DNA from: Notospermus geniculatus
Taxonomy: Eukaryota; Nemertea; Pilidiophora; Heteronemertea; Lineidae
DNA length: 64,000 nucleotides
NCBI GenBank assembly: GCA_002633025.1
Contig: NMRB01001563.1
Location: 1-64,000, forward strand
Direction of reading: 5' to 3'
This document shows, piece by piece, positions 44,059 through 56,141 of this stretch (position 1 is its first letter; the number at the start of each line of letters is the position of its first letter). The notes under the pieces were generated by a model. That model saw nothing but the letters and a program-made list of their open reading frames with translations. It did not search any database and had not been told where the DNA came from. The translations under genes and the position numbers were made by a program.

Positions 44059-46363
44059 AAAGCTTCATGGAAAGGAAACATATGGCGAATATTGCAACTG
44101 TATTTCTCAACAAGCTTCAGTATTAAGCATATTATTTAAAATTTATCAAAGCAGTGAATAATTCACTGTATCTTTGTAAAGTAATTGGTGTTAAGTCATT
44201 TTTTTTCGTTCGTATGTGTCCTTGTCTGAAAATGTGCTGGTTAGTTTTACATTCTGTCACAAGGTGGCGCTGACAATGACATACCAGAGTAAGACTCCTC
44301 AAATTCCTATGGATAGAATAGAACCGCCTTCTATGGGGCATATTTGATGCACTTTCAACCTGGACTTGTCTTTATTCAGATTTAAGTTTAAATTTCCATG
44401 TTTTCAATGCAGCCCATATCAGAAATGAAATATGAGTTTTGAAATGAATTTGTCAAGCGTCATAATTTTGGTGTTTGAATTAATGCAGATGAACTTTACA
44501 GAACTAGGTGTGCATAATAGCAAAAGTAGATAAAGACCAGGCAGTGTATTATTGTCGATATTGACATTTGTTTTTCATGGTAATTAAGCTGATATCCTGA
44601 TGAATTCGGTCACTTTTCTCTTTCTCTGTTTCTCTTAATCCAGCTTAGTACGAAGTCCCTGCCACTGTATCTATCTCGAGCACACCCGCTAATGTGCAAT
44701 TCCACAAGAAGCATGTCATCGCCACCTTGCGACTAGAATCAAAACTAAATCAGAACCATGTACAGCTCCAAAAAGTTAAAACTTTTTTGAGGTCTTTTAT
44801 ATTATGATATGATGTAAATAAGCGAATCTCAATAATTCTGAGATTCTTGTCAATATTACTCGGCCTAAAACTATTCTACCTTTCATTCTTGTGCTTTAAT
44901 ATTAACAGACAGATATTTGACTGTGACGGGTGAAAAATTGATGGTATTTACAGTTGTACATGTAATTATGAAGGAGATTTCACACATTAGAATTTTCTAC
45001 TGACATTGATGTGTTAAGTCCTGTCCACACTATGTGATGCGACCGTCTTGTCATGTTTGGAGACTTGCAACTGATTAATCGTACAACTGGCTGTTTACGA
45101 CGGTGTGAATAAGATCTGGTTTGGCGTTATTTGCACCGTGACGGTACGAATAGCCAGTGCGTATCCAATATGGCGGCGGTCGATCGCTGAAAACACCCGT
45201 CGGGCGATGTTTCTGTTAGAATGGGTCGAATATTGAGACTGATATTGTACAATTTTGCATTGGATTGATATGATACATTGCCTCAGTACTAATAATACTG
45301 AAAAGAAGCCTTTTAACCCTGTTTTCGGCGATATTTTGGTGTATTCCGGCATATTTTGGCGTATTTCGGTGTATGCCGGTCTTCTTACGGACCCCTGGGG
45401 CTGTCCACAATCTGAGGCTAGTCGAAGTCGTAGGCCAATGATGTTGAAATCCAAGCAGAATTCTGACATTCAAACAACAAATGACTCCCGATTTGGGATA
45501 TCTCCAGATTCATGTCGTTAAATTTTCCTCGTATCTTGACAGGGCTGGATTGTCCCACAATTCGCCCATAGGAGACTCAACATGTTCAGTTGCCAGCGTT
45601 GTGCAACTGCTTGCGACACTCTGGAATACATGTAGGCCTACGTGTAATTGCTAGCGATCGAGTCGTACAACTGCTAGCGACGCTCTGGAATAATTGCATT
45701 GTACTGAGTCTGTTGCATGGTGTGGAAGGAACTTTCGTGCTTAGTGACCTTGGTCAAGAATTTGAGGTCTCTTTACTTCTTGGTCAGACTTAAGGTCTCT
45801 TCGGAGCACCCATGTAGAGATGTGACATGTTACAAAATGTAAATGACGTCAACTGCATGTACCCAACAGTTAACATCATTTCACTGATGAGTACAAAGAA
45901 GTTGCATCAGTTTAAAGTCAATCTAAGCTTGTGGTGAGAGGAAATTCTTGTAAAGGCCGAAGTCTGAGCTGACGGGCCTATCCTGTGCTTTGATTGTGCT
46001 ATGGCTGCATCCTACGCAATACCCAGACTACAGAACAGATAGCGTTCTCAATATTGCTGGTGTTCTGCCATTGTCAAACAAACTATTGGAATGAGCAGCT
46101 AGGAGTCGACTGCCCTGCCATTTGCCTCCCCAGTGGGAACTACCGCCTTGGTGTGCTTGACTGCAGCTTAGAATTCCCTCCCTAGTCATCAGTTATCTTG
46201 AGGTAAATTTGATTGCAATAAGTCGAATTTTTTCAAGTTTCTGAAATTCCCCAGGATATTTGCCCCCAGATAATTCCACAAGGACAGTTGCCCCAGGAAA
46301 TTCGAAAATTAAAGTATGAAGTAATGATTTGGGCTTTCTTTTGTAAGGGTTCACTAGGGAGCA
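44059..46363. other. Intergenic stretch with no supported feature
   Basis: No gene or clear transposon was found. A pyrimidine-rich run at 44615-44645 followed by an open 30-codon stretch resembles an acceptor but has no partner or homology. Confidence 0.4.
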
Positions 46364-46482
46364 ATTGTCCTGGGGCAAGTATCCAGGGGAATTGTCCTGC
46401 GGCAGGTATCCAGGGGAATTGTCCTGAGGCAAGTTTCCAGTGGGATTGTCCTGGGGCAAGTATCCAGGGGAATTTTCTTGGG
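46364..46482. repeat. 27-bp minisatellite, four units plus a partial
   Basis: Units start at 46364, 46391, 46418 and 46445 with consensus ATTGTCCTGGGGCAAGTATC. Reading frames across it are open only because 27 is a multiple of three. Confidence 0.85.
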
Positions 46483-47057
46483 GACAATTGCCCGGGGATT
46501 GTCCTGATACCATTTTTTCACCCTCGAAATTTTTCCAATTTAAGCAAAGCTTAGCATCCGTGTGTAAAATCGAAAATGTTAAGATAATTTATATTTTCTT
46601 CGGTCCTTATTCTGTCCTGTTAAAAAGCTTTCTAAAATGCTGGTGCTCTGTTTTTCAGAGAATTATGATGTAACCCTGCATTTGTTGTAGATAATAAATC
46701 ATCAAGGAAACTGCTCATTATAAAAAGGTGTTGGTGTTGGTCATTTCAGATGTTGTATGACAGTCGACTTGGTCACCTTTACAGGTTTCAAGATCATGAT
46801 ATGTAGTCGTTTCTTATGTGATGACTGTGAAAAGTTGATCAAGCAGTGAATGTGTAGAGAAGAAAGTATGAATGAAGTTGATGTGACACATAACATTTAT
46901 TGAGAACAATTACCGGTAATACAAGATTACAATACAGCCATATCTGTCCCTTTCGTCAACCTGAAAAGACCATTTGCAACTTTCTGAAAAGGGTCTTCCA
47001 GTCCTACCAGCAATTTGATTCTTTCTTTTGATTTCCATTGCAGTTTCTCTACATTTT

Positions 47058-47395
47058 CCATATGCTTTCCTAACCCCTTTTCACATGCTTTCCTAACCCC
47101 TTTTCACGTGCTTTCCTAACCTTTTTCACATGCTTTCCTAACACCTTTTTCACATGCTTCCCTAACCCCTTTTTCACATGCTTACTTAACCCCTTTTCAC
47201 GTGCTTTCCTAACCTTTTTCATGTGCTTTCCTAACACCTTTATCATATGCTTTCCTAACACCTTTTTCACATGCTTCCCTAACCCCTTTTTCACATGCTT
47301 TTCTAACCCCTTTTCACGTGCTTTCCTAACCTTTTTCACATGCTTTCCTAACACCTTTTCCACATGCTTTCCTAACACCTTTTTCACATGCTTTC
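47058..47395. repeat. Minisatellite with 23-24 bp period, about 14 units
   Basis: The consensus contains ATGCTTTCCTAACCCCTTTT. The minus strand reads as a Lys-Val-Leu-Gly-Lys-His repeat but has no start context or flanking exon. Confidence 0.85.
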
Positions 47396-47711
47396 ACTGA
47401 AGTTTTATCATACAGATTCTCCTGACACCTTTCCCCCATGGCTATCTCTGTGGTCTTATCCAAGAGATTTTCCAGCACTTTCTTGTGCTATCTCTGTGCT
47501 TTGATCAAACACATTCTCCTAACAATAACACCATTTCCTATGGCTTTATCTGTCTTTCATCAAACACACTCTCCTAATACCTTTTCCTATATGGCTTTCT
47601 TCTTGGTTTTATCAAACACATTCTCCTAATACCTTTTCCTATGGCTTTCTTCTTGGTTTTATCAAACTCATTCTTCCAACATCTTTTCCTCTGGCTTCAT
47701 TCTCCCATCTA

Positions 47712-47802
47712 GCAGGGTATTAGTCTCACTACTCTTCATACACTTGGACACAAGTGAGTGGATGAAGAGGTAAAAACCCCTGCTGTGGGACTAGAGGATG
47801 TC
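47712..47802. mobile_element. CATCCTCCC-family palindromic MITE, shortened
   Basis: GCAGGGTATTAGTCTCAC .. GTAAAAACCCCTGCTGTGGG, as in 43387-43493. Confidence 0.65.
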
Positions 47803-47911
47803 CGGCTTCCTCTGTGGTTTTATCTCACAAATTTTCCTGTTCCATGACTTTCTCTGGTTTTATCTGACATTCTCTTGACAGTCATTCGAATGGCTTTCCA
47901 AAAAAAATTCT

Positions 47912-48179
47912 CAGGCGCAGATCCAGGGGGGGTCGTGACCCCCTGCTCTTCACCACCAATTTTTTTCTTCAATAATTTGCCACAATAAGCAAAAACGTAA
48001 AAATAAAGCTTCTGTTTTGATACTGAGACGCCAGGAAATCGCATCTACGGCCTTCTAGATTTCAAAATTTTCTGGGGGAGGACCCCCATGTCGGCATGGG
48101 CACCTTCGGCTCCCGCTTGCAACGACCGCCTTTTCGGCGGCCCTGACTCCCTCGGCCAAAAATCCTGGATCCACGCCTG
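47912..48179. mobile_element. CAGG..GGATCC-type element
   Basis: CAGGCGCAGATCCAGGGG at left, CCTGGATCCACGCCTG at right. Confidence 0.65.
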
Positions 48180-48411
48180 TTACTCCAGAGGAAAAAAGTG
48201 GAAATGCAGACTGGTACATTATTCATCACATGTAACAACAGCCAGGACTAGATGCTGAGTTTTTGCAGGGTTATGTCACAGAGATACAACATCACATATT
48301 AAGGACAATATTGTAGGCCTAGGCCTACTCAATGATGTCACTTCAACACTTCATATCCAATTAAACATCAAAACATCTATAGCACAATATCATCGTCATT
48401 GACAAAAAATT

Positions 48412-48694
48412 ACCCTACTAAAAATATCTCTTGGGTGTTCTAGGGTGTTCCTTGGTGTTCTAGGGTATACTTGGGTGTTCTTGGGTAGACTGTTCCAAAA
48501 TACCCACTGACTGAAGGGTGTTCTAGGGTATGTCTAGGGTGCTTGGGTGTACTCCAGAAATACCCAAGAACACCTCAGAACACCCTTTAGTGTAGTCAAT
48601 GGGTATTTTGGAACAGTCTACCCAAGAACACCCAAGAATACCCTAGAACACCCAGAAACACCCTAGAACACCCAAGAGAGATTTTTTAGTAGGG
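48412..48694. mobile_element. Foldback element built from GGGTGTTCT repeats
   Basis: ACCCTACTAAAAATATCTC and the inverse bound it. The left arm is a series of TTGGGTGTTCTAGGGT units; the right arm is their complement. Confidence 0.75.
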
Positions 48695-49938
48695 ATAGCC
48701 ACCATTGATAGCACAAAATGCTGCCATTGTCAAGAAAAACAATGAGATTCATCAAAATAATGAGCTGCCTCTTGAGCCGCGTAAAACTGAAGAGAATTCT
48801 TTCAAAGAATCTGGTGATTTTGCTGGTCAACTGGAGAAATTTGCTCATGTAAGCTGAACTTTGACCCCTGATTTGCATATGATAATGAAGCAGTTTTATC
48901 GTATTATCATTATACCTCATTAACATATTTAAGCAGGGGAGTATTGGACTTAGGAAGATCAAAACTAAATAACGTCTCATTTCTGAATTGGTATTGAATG
49001 TTTGTCAAGTTCATCATCTCAGAATCTCTATCAACCTGCAAAATCCAAAAGATTTTCTCTGAAGGAGTTCCATTACATTTTATACATTACACATATACAC
49101 ATACAGATCATTATAAGGTGGGATCTAAACACACAAACTTTGGACTTTAAGATCAACACAAATTGTGTTGATTGATGCCTATATTTCTTAGAAATGTTCG
49201 AAAAAATTCTTAGCGGCCAAAGGACTAGATATTTTTAGTCACTGCATATTGTCAGTCACCACCAACCGGTCCAATGGGCCTGTCGCATGTGTTTTGAGGG
49301 GTTCATGGGGATTGTAAATTCAATCCATGCACTTCAACGGCCCTCGAAACCATGCTCCAGGTTCCTGGGAATTGGTCCCATCACAATTGTTGCATTGTTC
49401 AGAAATTAATATCTCCTATTTCTGACGTACCATTTTATATATCGTTGTAAATGTTCAATCTTGCTCAATATGAATACAGTAAATTACATTCAATAATTTA
49501 TAGATACACATGCTATAGAAATACATAACGCCACGTCATATGGTACATGTGAATCACATACATTCAATATACATTGTATTATGTACATGTCAATGTGCAT
49601 GGAAGGGTAGAAAACGTACATGGATGATGGAAAAACCATGATTAGTTCGAAATGATTTTTCTGCTAAATTGGAAGCAAGTTGACGGAGTGGGCAGGTGTG
49701 TAAAAATCTGCCTTCTAGCAAACTGTACAGTGAGACTGAGCGTGTACTGATTCTCGAAAACTGTTTGATGAGACCAGTCTTCGTTGTGGTCGTCGCCTCT
49801 CGTTGATTGCCGTATTAGACACGCATGTCGTCTTCGTTGTGGTTTTCGCCTCTCCCTGGGCGCCGTACAGACAGGTAGGTTAATAATACCGTTTTTTAAT
49901 GAATACTAATCATGATTTTATTCGGTATGTTGTGCTGT
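48695..49938. other. Intergenic stretch, nothing definite
   Basis: No gene or bounded element found. A GC-richer stretch at 49740-49880 contains TCTTCGTTGTGGT twice and ends in a donor-like ACAG|GTAGGT; an untranslated first exon is possible but unsupported. Confidence 0.3.
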
Positions 49939-50103
49939 GAATAGGAGGTGTCAGTCAATTGACCACAGTGCCCGATGTCACTGTACGGCCAAGGCTAATT
50001 CCGATGCCAAGCGGAGTTCATGGTTGATTGAGCACCAATCAAGAGAATTTTCTTTTGTATTTGTCCGCCAAAACTTGGCTGCCGTCTTTTGGCAATAGTG
50101 AGC
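49939..50103. repeat. About 160-bp interspersed repeat, copy 3
   Basis: GAATAGGAGGTGTCAGTCAA to GGCTGCCGTCTTTTGGCAAT; the most diverged copy. Confidence 0.7.
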
Positions 50104-50217
50104 TTTCGCAACCGCCCGGTTAGGTCCTACGACTACGATTATCTATTGTGTGAGTTGACTCGAACAATAGATAAACGTTGTTGTAGGGCCTAACCGGGTG
50201 GTTGCGAAAGCTCACTA
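50096..50217. mobile_element. 122-bp palindromic MITE
   Basis: TAGTGAGCTTTCGCAACC and the inverse, continued through CGGTTAGG(T/C)CCTAC. It abuts repeat copy 3. Confidence 0.75.
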
Positions 50218-50483
50218 ATCAGCGCGACTGACTACTCCTTGAAGGAAGCGATATCAAAATATATTAGTGCCGAGTAGTGAGTATACACTAATACAGCTGA
50301 TCACAAGACACTCATTGGTGTTTTTGCTGCGTTTTTGTAGGCCTACTTGACAAAAAGGTGCGGAACGAAACACTGGATGAGGGCGGCCTCACATACATGT
50401 ATTTCACTGTGACTCCCATTCGTTGTAAATCATACACTGGGAAACGAACTCACTGTTTCTCTGTGTGTCACTCATCGACACTG

Positions 50484-50632
50484 CAGGGCCGTATTTAGCT
50501 TTTTGGGCCGGGGGAGCCTCTCTGGGGAGGGGCAGAAGACCTTTTTTGCCGTTTTTTGCCCAAAATCCGCATGAAAATCACGTTTTTTGGTTGGCTCTGG
50601 CAACTGCCCCCCCCCCGCTAAATACGGCCCTG
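50484..50632. mobile_element. 149-bp hAT-type MITE
   Basis: CAGGGCCGTATTTAGC and GCTAAATACGGCCCTG are exact inverted ends. Confidence 0.75.
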
Positions 50633-51611
50633 CATTGTCAAGTCGCGCCTTACATGTATATCTGATATCATCAATCTGTTTGTAATGTCGCACATCACTG
50701 GCACACTGACACGGGCCACACTGAAAAAATTTACACCGGCTTTTTCGTAGAAAGCTTTTCCGCATGCCGACAGCTGTTGAAGCGCACATCGGGAGTGTCT
50801 TCATCCACTCAGTCAAGCATTTAAAGACCTTTTCGAAGGGAACCAAATACCTGCCCTTCTTCATGCTTTTTATTTTTCCAATCGCCCCATTCCAGGTTTC
50901 AGTTTCGGACTCACATACACATATAATATATAGGAAAACTAACTACAAAGCTGACCACCCAATGATTTCGGACACTGTCCTATACGACGATGATTTACCA
51001 AGCAACCTTACAACATACTGTATCACTGGTATTATTGTCTACTAAGAGAGCTGCCTTTCTGAGCTGCATTGGACAAGAATTTCAGGCAAAGAACGTCATA
51101 TAAACAAACTCAGAACGGTACGGTACGGTATAACCACATTTAGTAGTATAGTCTACACATTGTAAATATATGTACATAACACCAATCTCTGGCATAAGAT
51201 AATGTGGAATGAGACAGTGGAATGGTTTATTGAATACAAACAAAAATACATAAAGCAATAAAAATTTTGTCAAAATTACCATAAAATGCGACTAGAATTT
51301 TGTATACAAAATACAAAAGTAAAAATTTTACGAGTAAAGTTCCAANGTATGCTGGGATACTTCCCCAACTAACTACCTCGGCGAGGTGGTTACTAGGTCC
51401 GAGAGGCACTAGATCATGACGTCACACGACAAAAGAACGCTGTGGGTCTCACCCAGGGGAGGCCCGGGTGAGTAAACGAACACGCTAAATAAAGACTGGA
51501 CAGGCGTGGTCCGTTGTCGTTGTTATGGAATGAGCGCCAAGCTACATGTAAAGTAGCGCAAAGGCGGGAACCAGTCCATAGACCAGAAAAAAACAACATT
51601 GTCGGCCAAAA

Positions 51612-51815
51612 TCTCAGCCAATACCATCAGCAGTTTCGCCCAAATCTTTCTTCAGACATAAGTACCAATATATGTTGTGCGCATTCCGTGGCTTTCAGCC
51701 AATACCATCAGCAGTCTCTTCCCGAGCTTTTCGTCAGACACAAGTACCAACATAGAGAAATCAAACCAATTAATACCATTAAATTGTGCGCATTCCGTGG
51801 CTTGGTCCGGGAAAC
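51612..51815. repeat. Imperfect tandem duplication
   Basis: AGCCAATACCATCAGCAGT and TTGTGCGCATTCCGTGGCTT each occur twice about 80-120 bp apart. Confidence 0.6.
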
Positions 51816-52745
51816 AAATAGATACATGTGAAACGGAAAAAAATATTCAGATACGAAAACGATTTTTGGAGCAGTTTGGATTGACAATTAAAGCGTATCA
51901 AAAAGTAAATGATGTTCATTGTGCGGTTATGTTCGATAATACATGATCATAGAGAGTACATCAAATACATCACACACAGGTTTAATTAATACTTGATATA
52001 TACAATTGGTAGTGTACATTGTATATTGCATTGAATACACAATTACAGCCGTCTTTTAGAAATGATATGTACAAAAAGATTGAAAAGTCGCTAGAATCTC
52101 TCAAATAGGTATTCATTGGAAAGCTCTCAGGGAGCTCTCACTGGCTCCCTACAGAGTGACAGATACATGTAGGGTTTCCTTAATATTCTTCTCCATTTTA
52201 TCATCAATAAATTAAAAGTGTGTCCCCATTTGGATAGGATCAAATCATATGTCCACAGTCAGTCGATTTGTGACGACATGTCATTCAGTTCCAACCAACT
52301 GGGGACACACAGCCATAAATACGTGTCCATAAATGTGGACTTAATGCGTGTCCCCATTTGGAACGGAATGTCCCCATTCGGCACTATATGCGGACGTGTG
52401 GAGGGTTTGGTGAATAAGAGATTAATCAGAAGCTCCGTCAGAGGAAGATGACCTCTGGAATGTAACATGTATTGTATTTTATTGGATTTTTCCATCAGGG
52501 CCGAGGTCACAGCATTGTGTTGGCTCAGGTCGGGCCTAATCTAAGCATGTTGCCTCTACTTAAGGATATGTCGAATTATATCTAACAACATCGTGCCCAA
52601 TGACTCCGATAATAGGCGTGCGTACATAAAACATGAATAATTAATATACTTATTATATAGGCCTATACATACAACCCAAAAAGGTGTTTCAAAAGTTCAA
52701 ACTGGATTGCATCTTTGCTCATGTTTCAGACTAGTTTCGTAATAT

Positions 52746-52801
52746 AGGGTGTCCCAAAAAGTTTTACCATCTTCGGAGGGCCTACCTTTTTGGAACACCC
52801 T
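52746..52801. repeat. 56-bp hairpin
   Basis: AGGGTGTCCCAAAA and TTTTGGAACACCCT. Possibly a short MITE; no gene nearby. Confidence 0.55.
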
Positions 52802-54922
52802 TTTACTGTATATTTACAATGATTGCAGTACATGTAGTTTATCACGAAAGCGTGCTCAAGACATTGCACTCTACCATGCGATTGTTACAACTCGCCGGGG
52901 ACGTCATAATTTTCATCCCCTAAATTTCGGCCGTTGAAAATGGCCAACGTCGCCTAAAGCATCACCCAGCTCCACCGATATTTTTTTCGATACGCACCTA
53001 CAGAAAAGCCACATTTTGATTTGCTGCCGTTGAAGAATGGACAAAAAATATATCATTTACAACATTCAAAAATGTACATAGATAGCAAAAATCCGTCTGT
53101 TACAAATACCCGGTAAATTTCTTACATAGTCGGAAGACTCTCAGCAGTTGACCGTCATCGATAAAAAATCGTCAAAAACACTCCAAATTCGCTCTTACTA
53201 TTGTACACACGATGCTTAGTGTTAAAAACACTCTTGGTTGTAATTAATTTCATTTTCAAAAAAGGGTTTCCGAAATTAAAAAAATCAAGTAGCCGTTCAC
53301 AGAACTGCTTACCCACAAAATCGGTAGTCTCGCGCAGCCAGCCGTTTTGTCGGCGCAGTACTGCTACAGATTCGAAATAGCGGCTGGGTGACAGAGACTA
53401 AAAAATCGGTTGAAGAAACAGACCAGGTGTAACAGTAAAGAAGGCCTCATGTAAAAAGTGTCCGCTTCTATTGTTCCATGGTGATTGAGGTATAAAAACC
53501 ATTCGCCAGATATTAGAATGTAATAATAGGATATTCTAGGACAGTTATTCCTGGGATATTCTTTCTTTCAAACTTGCGTCTAAAAATGATTCAAGATTTT
53601 CGTCTTCTTCTCCGCTTACTCTGCATCGTGGTGGGTTTCATTCAGAAATTTAACTTCATGAAATTTTTAATTGCCGAAGATTTCGAAGTTTTCTTTGTAA
53701 GGTAAAATGTCTTTTTGAAAACATATCTGAAAAAAGTACACGTATCGAAACTTCCAAGTGTATTTTTAACACCATGTTACAATTACACAATCACAGTCAT
53801 ACAATACATCACATACGGATTGAGTTGGAACTAAATTTCTAACAACTTATGTACATTTTAACAGTCTACAATATTAATCGTATACAATATTCACAGAGCA
53901 CAAACAAAACAAACAAACAAAACAAAACAAAAAAACAAGGCTGATGAAGACAAGAAAAGCAAGACCATTTCCCAAAAAGTTAGCGGGGCGATCTTGCTAT
54001 TACGTTCGTCAGTTTGGAATAGAGGAGTAAAGCGAATAATGTAAACGGAAGTTAGCGGTGAAAAACATTGGTTTTCTATTGTCTTTTTTCTTCCACATCA
54101 CTTATTGTCACGGAAAATTTTAGTCGACAAAACTGATCACGTCAGGAACACATGGCAGCACGGCGGTAGGTGTATTTCTGATCATATAGTCCACAAAAAG
54201 GCACATTTTAAGCAATACCGCTGCCATTGAAGAAAAAAGCTCCGAATAGCACGAAGATAGAGCGTGGAAGACTATAGGCAGGTATACATGCTATTTACAA
54301 GGGTTTACATTTCAGTTCGGCCGGTAGGCCTACCCCGTCTTGACTATACCAAGGGTTGTGACATCGCTCCGCCCTCCGACTACGCTCGCACTCTTCGACG
54401 TAGCCAATACACGTGTAGTTCCGGGATGGGCCTACCCATGGTGACAGTTTGGTACTCTTGCCGTGACCTGTACCGTTTTCTGATAAAACACGGTGAAATC
54501 TGTCCTCAGTGGGGAAATGTGCTTTTTCCACCTCGTTTCATTCTTGTTTCATTCATTGTAACCCCCCAAAGAGAAAAATGTACATGCATAGTGTACATGT
54601 ACAAACAGCAGGGTCTCTGCCAGAAACTTTTTTAGGGTAATTTCTTCAAAATCAGCAAAAACCCCACGAAATTAAAGAAAATGGCCCTTTTATGTTCCTT
54701 TGAGGGTACTACCACATGCACAGTACCCTTAGTACCCTCTGGCGGAAACACTGAATTACAGGAATTTCTAACACCCGCTTTCGACTAATGGCACTGGTGT
54801 GAAAGGAATGCAGGTCCTTGTTACAATAGTCTGCTATTGCACGATTTATTCGAATGGTCATGGTTCGTATAGCTTTATATCTTAACCCCTCGTTGAAAAA
54901 TTAAAACTGGACTTAGATTCCG
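52802..54922. other. Intergenic stretch, no supported feature
   Basis: AT-rich, few inverted repeats, and open frames only short and unrecognised (longest 54264-54635). Confidence 0.4.
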
Positions 54923-55051
54923 GGGCCGTTTGCATGGGTCGAACTTTAGCCTAAAGTATAGCTTAAGTTAGACTTTCTCTTTGCTTGAAGCATTGAGAAA
55001 AGTCAGACTTTAATGAAAGTGTGGCTGAAGTCCGACCCGTGCATACGGCCC
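54923..55051. mobile_element. MITE with GGGCCGTTTGCATGGGTCG ends
   Basis: Right end CGACCCGTGCATACGGCCC inverted. Confidence 0.75.
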
Positions 55052-55201
55052 TAAGATCCCTTTCACCGCCGTGCACATTTCAAAAATCTAAGTTATTAAC
55101 CAAACTTGTGTCATCAACATTGTCATGGTAGAGTTACAGTGGCAAGACTGGTGTGTAGGCTTCAAATAAACGTCAGGTACATGTACGTTGGAAAAGTTCT
55201 G

Positions 55202-55311
55202 GGGCCTGTTTCAAAAAAGCGACTTTAAGCTAAGGGTACCTTTAACCAAGTGGAAAATGCATTGAAGTTAATGGTACCATTTGGTTAAAGTCACTTTATG
55301 AAACAGGACCC
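55202..55311. mobile_element. 110-bp MITE with GGGCCTGTTTCA ends
   Basis: Right end TGAAACAGGACCC; GTTAAAGTCACTTTAT inverts the left AAAAGCGACTTTAAGC loosely. Confidence 0.7.
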
Positions 55312-55696
55312 TGAACTGTAACTCTGCTGAAACATTCAAAGGGAGCTTTAAAACTATCATGTTACTTTGAAATGTTCCTCTGAACGACCATTTTCGACAT
55401 TTATAAAAAACGAACGGTCGCCGGGTCTTTTTCTCTTCATGCACCTCATGCATGCACGAACACCTCGCACCATCATCATGTCATTTGCTTATTCTGACCT
55501 TCTTCTTTCAAGAAATATGAATCAGACCGTGATATTTACATGTGAACTGGGTCAAGTTTGAAATTGGGTCGGTGATAAAAGTATTGAAAAAATGTGTTTG
55601 CTATCATTGCAAAATTTTTGAAATATAAAGAAATGTATAAAAAGGAAAAAAAATCATATCCTGGTGAGCGGTATGCGTCCGTAAAGATATTTTGCC

Positions 55697-55702
55697 TTTA
55701 TT
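55697..55702 (-). terminator. Candidate polyadenylation signal for the TPR-TIR gene
   Basis: The first clear AATAAA seen on the minus strand after the stop codon, about 440 nt downstream. A donor-like GTGAGT at 56074-56079, 62 nt after the stop, could mean a spliced 3' UTR, but no partner is identified. Confidence 0.35.
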
Positions 55703-56141
55703 CGCAGTGTAGTGTGTTCCAAAATAATTCAATCTCTAAATAATTGCCCCAGAATGTTAGAACCCCAAACGAACATCAATTGGTCTCAAAAAACGTTATA
55801 AGTCATTTTGGATTTTACCACTTTTAACACAAAATGTGTAAAATGGCTCTGGATCTTTCCAATTCCTTTTTAGCTTTTAACACAAAATACGTAAAATGGC
55901 TCTGGATCTTTCCAATTCCTTTTTATAGCTGAATTATTTTTTGTCATCGGTTCACTGTAGCAGTTGAAGACCCCTTCACTCACTTGAAAATCTAGTGGGG
56001 TGGGGTAGTGTTAAGTTAAAAGCAACCTAACGCGTATATTATTACACCCCTGTGAAAAAAATTGCCATCATGTTACTCACCTCTGACCCCAAAGTTTCTT
56101 TTTTCTGAGTCAAAACCTTTTTTGTTTCTCATCTTTCGCCT

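Noticed and set aside
44615-44740. Alternative last exon of AGFG1
   Set aside because: A pyrimidine tract and CAG precede 30 open codons, but it lacks the NPF ending and lies 6 kb past the proper stop.
46233-46513. Proline/glycine-rich frames on both strands
   Set aside because: Caused by the 27-bp minisatellite, whose period is a multiple of three.
47070-47387. Minus-strand 105-codon frame of KVLGKHVKK-type repeats
   Set aside because: It is a by-product of the 23-24 bp minisatellite. No exon signals, and the flanks are non-coding.
54264-54635. 123-codon plus-strand frame
   Set aside because: No homology recognised, no splice or promoter context, isolated in intergenic DNA.
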